Part shown: positions 61,839 to 64,000 of the stretch, piece by piece | Layout of the letters: each line of letters starts with the position of its first letter | How positions within the stretch are numbered: the first letter of the stretch is position 1 | Origin: Ancylothrix sp. D3o | Lineage (GTDB): Bacteria; Cyanobacteriota; Cyanobacteriia; Cyanobacteriales; Oscillatoriaceae | Direction of reading: 5' to 3' | Length of the DNA stretch: 64,000 nt | NCBI RefSeq assembly: GCF_025370775.1 | Contig: NZ_JAMXEX010000004.1 | Location: 403,532 to 467,531 of the forward strand | Translations under genes and position numbers: made by a program | Notes under the pieces: model-generated | What the model saw: the letters and a program-made list of their open reading frames with translations, nothing else | What the model was told of the DNA's origin: nothing | Databases searched by the model: none

Positions 61839-63881
61839 ATGCAGCAAGAACTCAGCAACCTCCCACCTTACCAAGAAAGCATTACTGCTTGGTTAGCATC
61901 TGATCGGCAGGATACATCTCACCTTTTGCAGGGCAAGTCTTTAGAAGATGCCTTGAAATGGAAACAAGGAAAAAGATTAAGTGATGAAGATACCGATTTT
62001 TTTGATGCCAGCCGCGACTACGAAATTCAAGAACTAAAAAAAGCCAAAGAAAAAGCCAATCAAATCATCAAAGCTTCTCTTGAGGGGAAAAAAATTGAAC
62101 GAGCCGGTATCCTAGCCCTGCAACTTTTTAATACAAATAATGACCGAAAATTGCAAGCCTTGCGCGATGCCAAAAAAGCAGGAGAAGACTTGCACAAATT
62201 ACTTCAAACCTGGAAATCTTTAATCAAAGATGAACCCGAACTACCAAAACAACCGGCAACTAGCCCCCTCTTAGCCTTGCAAACTATTCTCAGTCAAATT
62301 CGAGAACGGCATATTTTCGACAGCCACACTTACGGCGTAACAAGCGTGTGTATCAGCTCCGACAGCCGCTATCTGGCGACGGCTTCGGGGGACAAAACCG
62401 CGATACTCTACAACCTCCAAACCGGCGAAAAACTCCACACTTTCGACAGCCACACTGACTCAGTAAATAGCGTGTGTATCAGTGCTGACAGCCGCTATCT
62501 GGCGACAGCTTCGAGGGACAAAACCGCCATCCTCTACAACCTCCAAACCGACGAAAAACTCCACACTTTCAACAGCCACACTGACTCAGTAAATAGCGTA
62601 TGTATCAGTGCTGACAGCCGCTATCTGGCGACAGCTTCGGGGGACAAAACCGCCATTGTCTACAACCTCCAAACCGGCGAAAAACTCCACACTTTCAACA
62701 GCCACACTAGCTCGGTAAGAAGCGTGTGTATCAGTGCCGACAGCCGCTATCTGGCGACGGCTTTATGGGACAAAACCGCCATCCTCTACAACCTCCAAAC
62801 CGGCGAAACACTCCACATTTTCAACAGCCACACTGACGCGTTATGGAGTGTGTGTATCAGTGCTGACAGCCGCTATCTGGCGACGGCTTCCTCTGACAAT
62901 AGCGCCATCCTCTACAGCCTGGAAAACGGCGAAACACTCCAGACTTTCAACAGCCACACTAGCTGGGTAACAAGCGTGTGTATCAGTGCCGACAGCCGCT
63001 ATCTGGCGACGGCTTCCTCTGACAATAGCGCCATACTCTACAACCTCCAAACCGGCGAAACACTCCACGCTTTCAACAGCCACACTGACCCGGTAAATAG
63101 CGTGTGTATAAGTGCCGACAGCCGCTATCTGGCGACGGCTTCCTCTGACAATAGCGCCATCCTCTACAGCCTCCAAACCGGCGAAAGACTCCAGACTTTC
63201 ACCGGCCACACTGACCCGGTAAATAGCGTGTGTATCAGTGCCGACAGCCGCTATTTGGCGACGGCTTCGGTTGACAAAACCGCCATCCTCTACAGCCTGG
63301 AAAACGACGAAAAACTTCACACTTTCACCGGCCATACTAGGTGGGTAACAAGCGTGTCTATCAGTGCTGACAGCCGCTATCTGGCGACGGCTTCATTGGA
63401 CAATACCGCCATTCTCTACAACCTCCAAACCGGCGAAAAACTCCACACTTTCACCGGCCATACTGGCTGGGTAAATAGCGTGTGTATAAGTGCCGACAGC
63501 CGCTATCTAGCGACGGCTTCCGATGACAATACCGCTATTCTCTACAACCTCCAAACCGGCGAAAAACTCCACACTTTCACCGGCCATACTTACGGCGTAA
63601 CAAGCCTATGTATCAGTGCTGACAGCCGCTATCTGGCGACGGCTTCGTGGGATAGTACCGTTAAAGTTTGGGATTTGGAGGGGAATTTAATTGCTGATTT
63701 CATCGGCTATCAGGAAGGGGGGCAATTTATTGAGGTGGAAAGCCCCGCTTTTAGTGCCGCTTTTACCCCCGATGGCAAACATTTGGCTGCCGGTTATAAA
63801 GATGGTGTGTTGCGGTTGTGGCGCTTAGAAACTTTACCCGAATTGTTAGATAGAGCGCGGGAATGGTTACGCTTTGATTAG
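61839..63881 (+). CDS. Orphan WD40 beta-propeller with STAND-NTPase linker
   Basis: Residues 1-155 are helical: WKQGKRLSDEDTDFFDASRDYE, GKKIERAGILALQLF and PATSPLLALQTILSQIRERH, the linker that joins the NTPase to the propeller in cyanobacterial STAND/WD40 proteins. Here no NTPase precedes it; the frame starts at an ATG behind AGGAGAAAGGAGAAA. Eleven WD40 units of 42 residues (126 bp) follow, each built on VCISADSRYLATAS.D..AILYNLQTGE.LHTF, plus a diverged twelfth and LLDRAREWLRF. Units are nearly identical, so the array is probably young. The GH dipeptide is SH in the first seven units. It may act as a partner-binding platform. Confidence 0.87.
   Translation: MQQELSNLPPYQESITAWLASDRQDTSHLLQGKSLEDALKWKQGKRLSDEDTDFFDASRDYEIQELKKAKEKANQIIKASLEGKKIERAGILALQLFNTNNDRKLQALRDAKKAGEDLHKLLQTWKSLIKDEPELPKQPATSPLLALQTILSQIRERHIFDSHTYGVTSVCISSDSRYLATASGDKTAILYNLQTGEKLHTFDSHTDSVNSVCISADSRYLATASRDKTAILYNLQTDEKLHTFNSHTDSVNSVCISADSRYLATASGDKTAIVYNLQTGEKLHTFNSHTSSVRSVCISADSRYLATALWDKTAILYNLQTGETLHIFNSHTDALWSVCISADSRYLATASSDNSAILYSLENGETLQTFNSHTSWVTSVCISADSRYLATASSDNSAILYNLQTGETLHAFNSHTDPVNSVCISADSRYLATASSDNSAILYSLQTGERLQTFTGHTDPVNSVCISADSRYLATASVDKTAILYSLENDEKLHTFTGHTRWVTSVSISADSRYLATASLDNTAILYNLQTGEKLHTFTGHTGWVNSVCISADSRYLATASDDNTAILYNLQTGEKLHTFTGHTYGVTSLCISADSRYLATASWDSTVKVWDLEGNLIADFIGYQEGGQFIEVESPAFSAAFTPDGKHLAAGYKDGVLRLWRLETLPELLDRAREWLRFD
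62320..63680 (+). repeat. Eleven tandem 126-bp coding repeats
   Basis: In-frame direct repeats of 126 bp encode the WD40 blades of the preceding gene. Blocks such as GACAGCCGCTATCTGGCGAC recur almost unchanged, including at synonymous positions. The variable part of each unit is the DSVN/WVTS/PVNS strand and the residue before DKT/DNS/DNT. Confidence 0.85.
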
Positions 63882-64000
63882 CCAGAATAGAAATAGCCAA
63901 AAAATCAAAAAACTGACAATTAATAAGCTGTTACGCACTTATAATGTATAATGAAAAAACAAATTTATGCAATTTATTAGGCCCGTCTATGCCAGCTAAA
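63882..64000. other. Right edge: AT-rich leader and possible start of another gene
   Basis: GTTACGCACTTATAATGTATAATG (63930-63953) includes TATAAT-like sequence. The final ATG at 63989 opens a frame MPAK that runs off the window. Too little is visible to name it. Confidence 0.25.

Noticed and set aside
62320..63680. CRISPR-like repeat array
   Set aside because: Periodic 126-bp repeats are in-frame WD40 blades; there are no short repeats with unique spacers.
63989..64000. Start of an IS630-type transposase (MPAK...)
   Set aside because: Only four codons are visible; not enough to support a call.

Overview
The window reads as a chromosomal segment of a filamentous, photosynthetic cyanobacterium. 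Lineage markers are a high-light-inducible chlorophyll-binding protein, a CcmK carboxysome shell protein, a GUN4-domain protein, a cyanobacterial exosortase with an HpsJ-like partner, a DXCF cyanobacteriochrome, DUF3611 and DUF928 proteins and glycolate dehydrogenase GlcD. About 48 genes or gene remnants are packed on both strands. The sequence is unusually rich in RCCGGY (ACCGGC, GCCGGT, GCCGGC) in coding and non-coding DNA. Genus cannot be fixed from the sequence alone; an Oscillatoriales-type organism is my inference.

Layout. 1-2.6 kb: 2Fe-2S ferredoxin (partial), SelO-type pseudokinase AMPylase, small TPR protein. 2.6-9.3 kb (minus): tandem array of three paralogous Ser/Thr kinase-TM-TPR receptors, the middle one a predicted pseudokinase. 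9.5-18.4 kb (plus): two-partner-secretion exoprotein, TPR-CHAT protease-like protein, DUF928 protein and CHASE2-PAS-adenylate cyclase, followed by a membrane spermidine-synthase-like protein. 20.7-26.8 kb: SagB-type oxidoreductase, pentapeptide protein, Uma2 nuclease-like protein, CapA-like protein, dTDP-glucose 4,6-dehydratase. 27.3-31 kb: exosortase locus with a PEP-CTERM substrate, a shortened paralogue of that substrate, the exosortase and an HpsJ-like protein. 31-43 kb: housekeeping and small-family genes (MnmE, LD-carboxypeptidase, cupin, GUN4 protein, Hlip, cysteine hydrolase, CIA30-SDR, RNase HI with an extra C-terminal domain) and a wrecked HTH/WD40 gene.

44.0-50.4 kb is the most striking part. 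Two adjacent histidine kinases both begin with an ethylene-receptor-like membrane domain that keeps the Asp and the Cys-x3-His copper ligands. The second also carries a cyanobacteriochrome GAF domain with both the DPCF and the Cys-His chromophore motifs, plus a receiver. They are followed by a receiver-adenylate cyclase. This looks like an ethylene/light-to-cAMP signalling cluster related to, but organised differently from, Synechocystis Slr1212 (Etr1/UirS).

50.5-64 kb: GlcD, CcmK, a retropepsin-like protein, tRNA-Thr(UGU), DUF3611, a type II restriction-modification pair, PurU, an AI-2E-family transporter, a homocysteine-biosynthesis protein, and an orphan WD40 propeller built from eleven near-identical 126-bp units carrying the linker of STAND NTPases but no NTPase.
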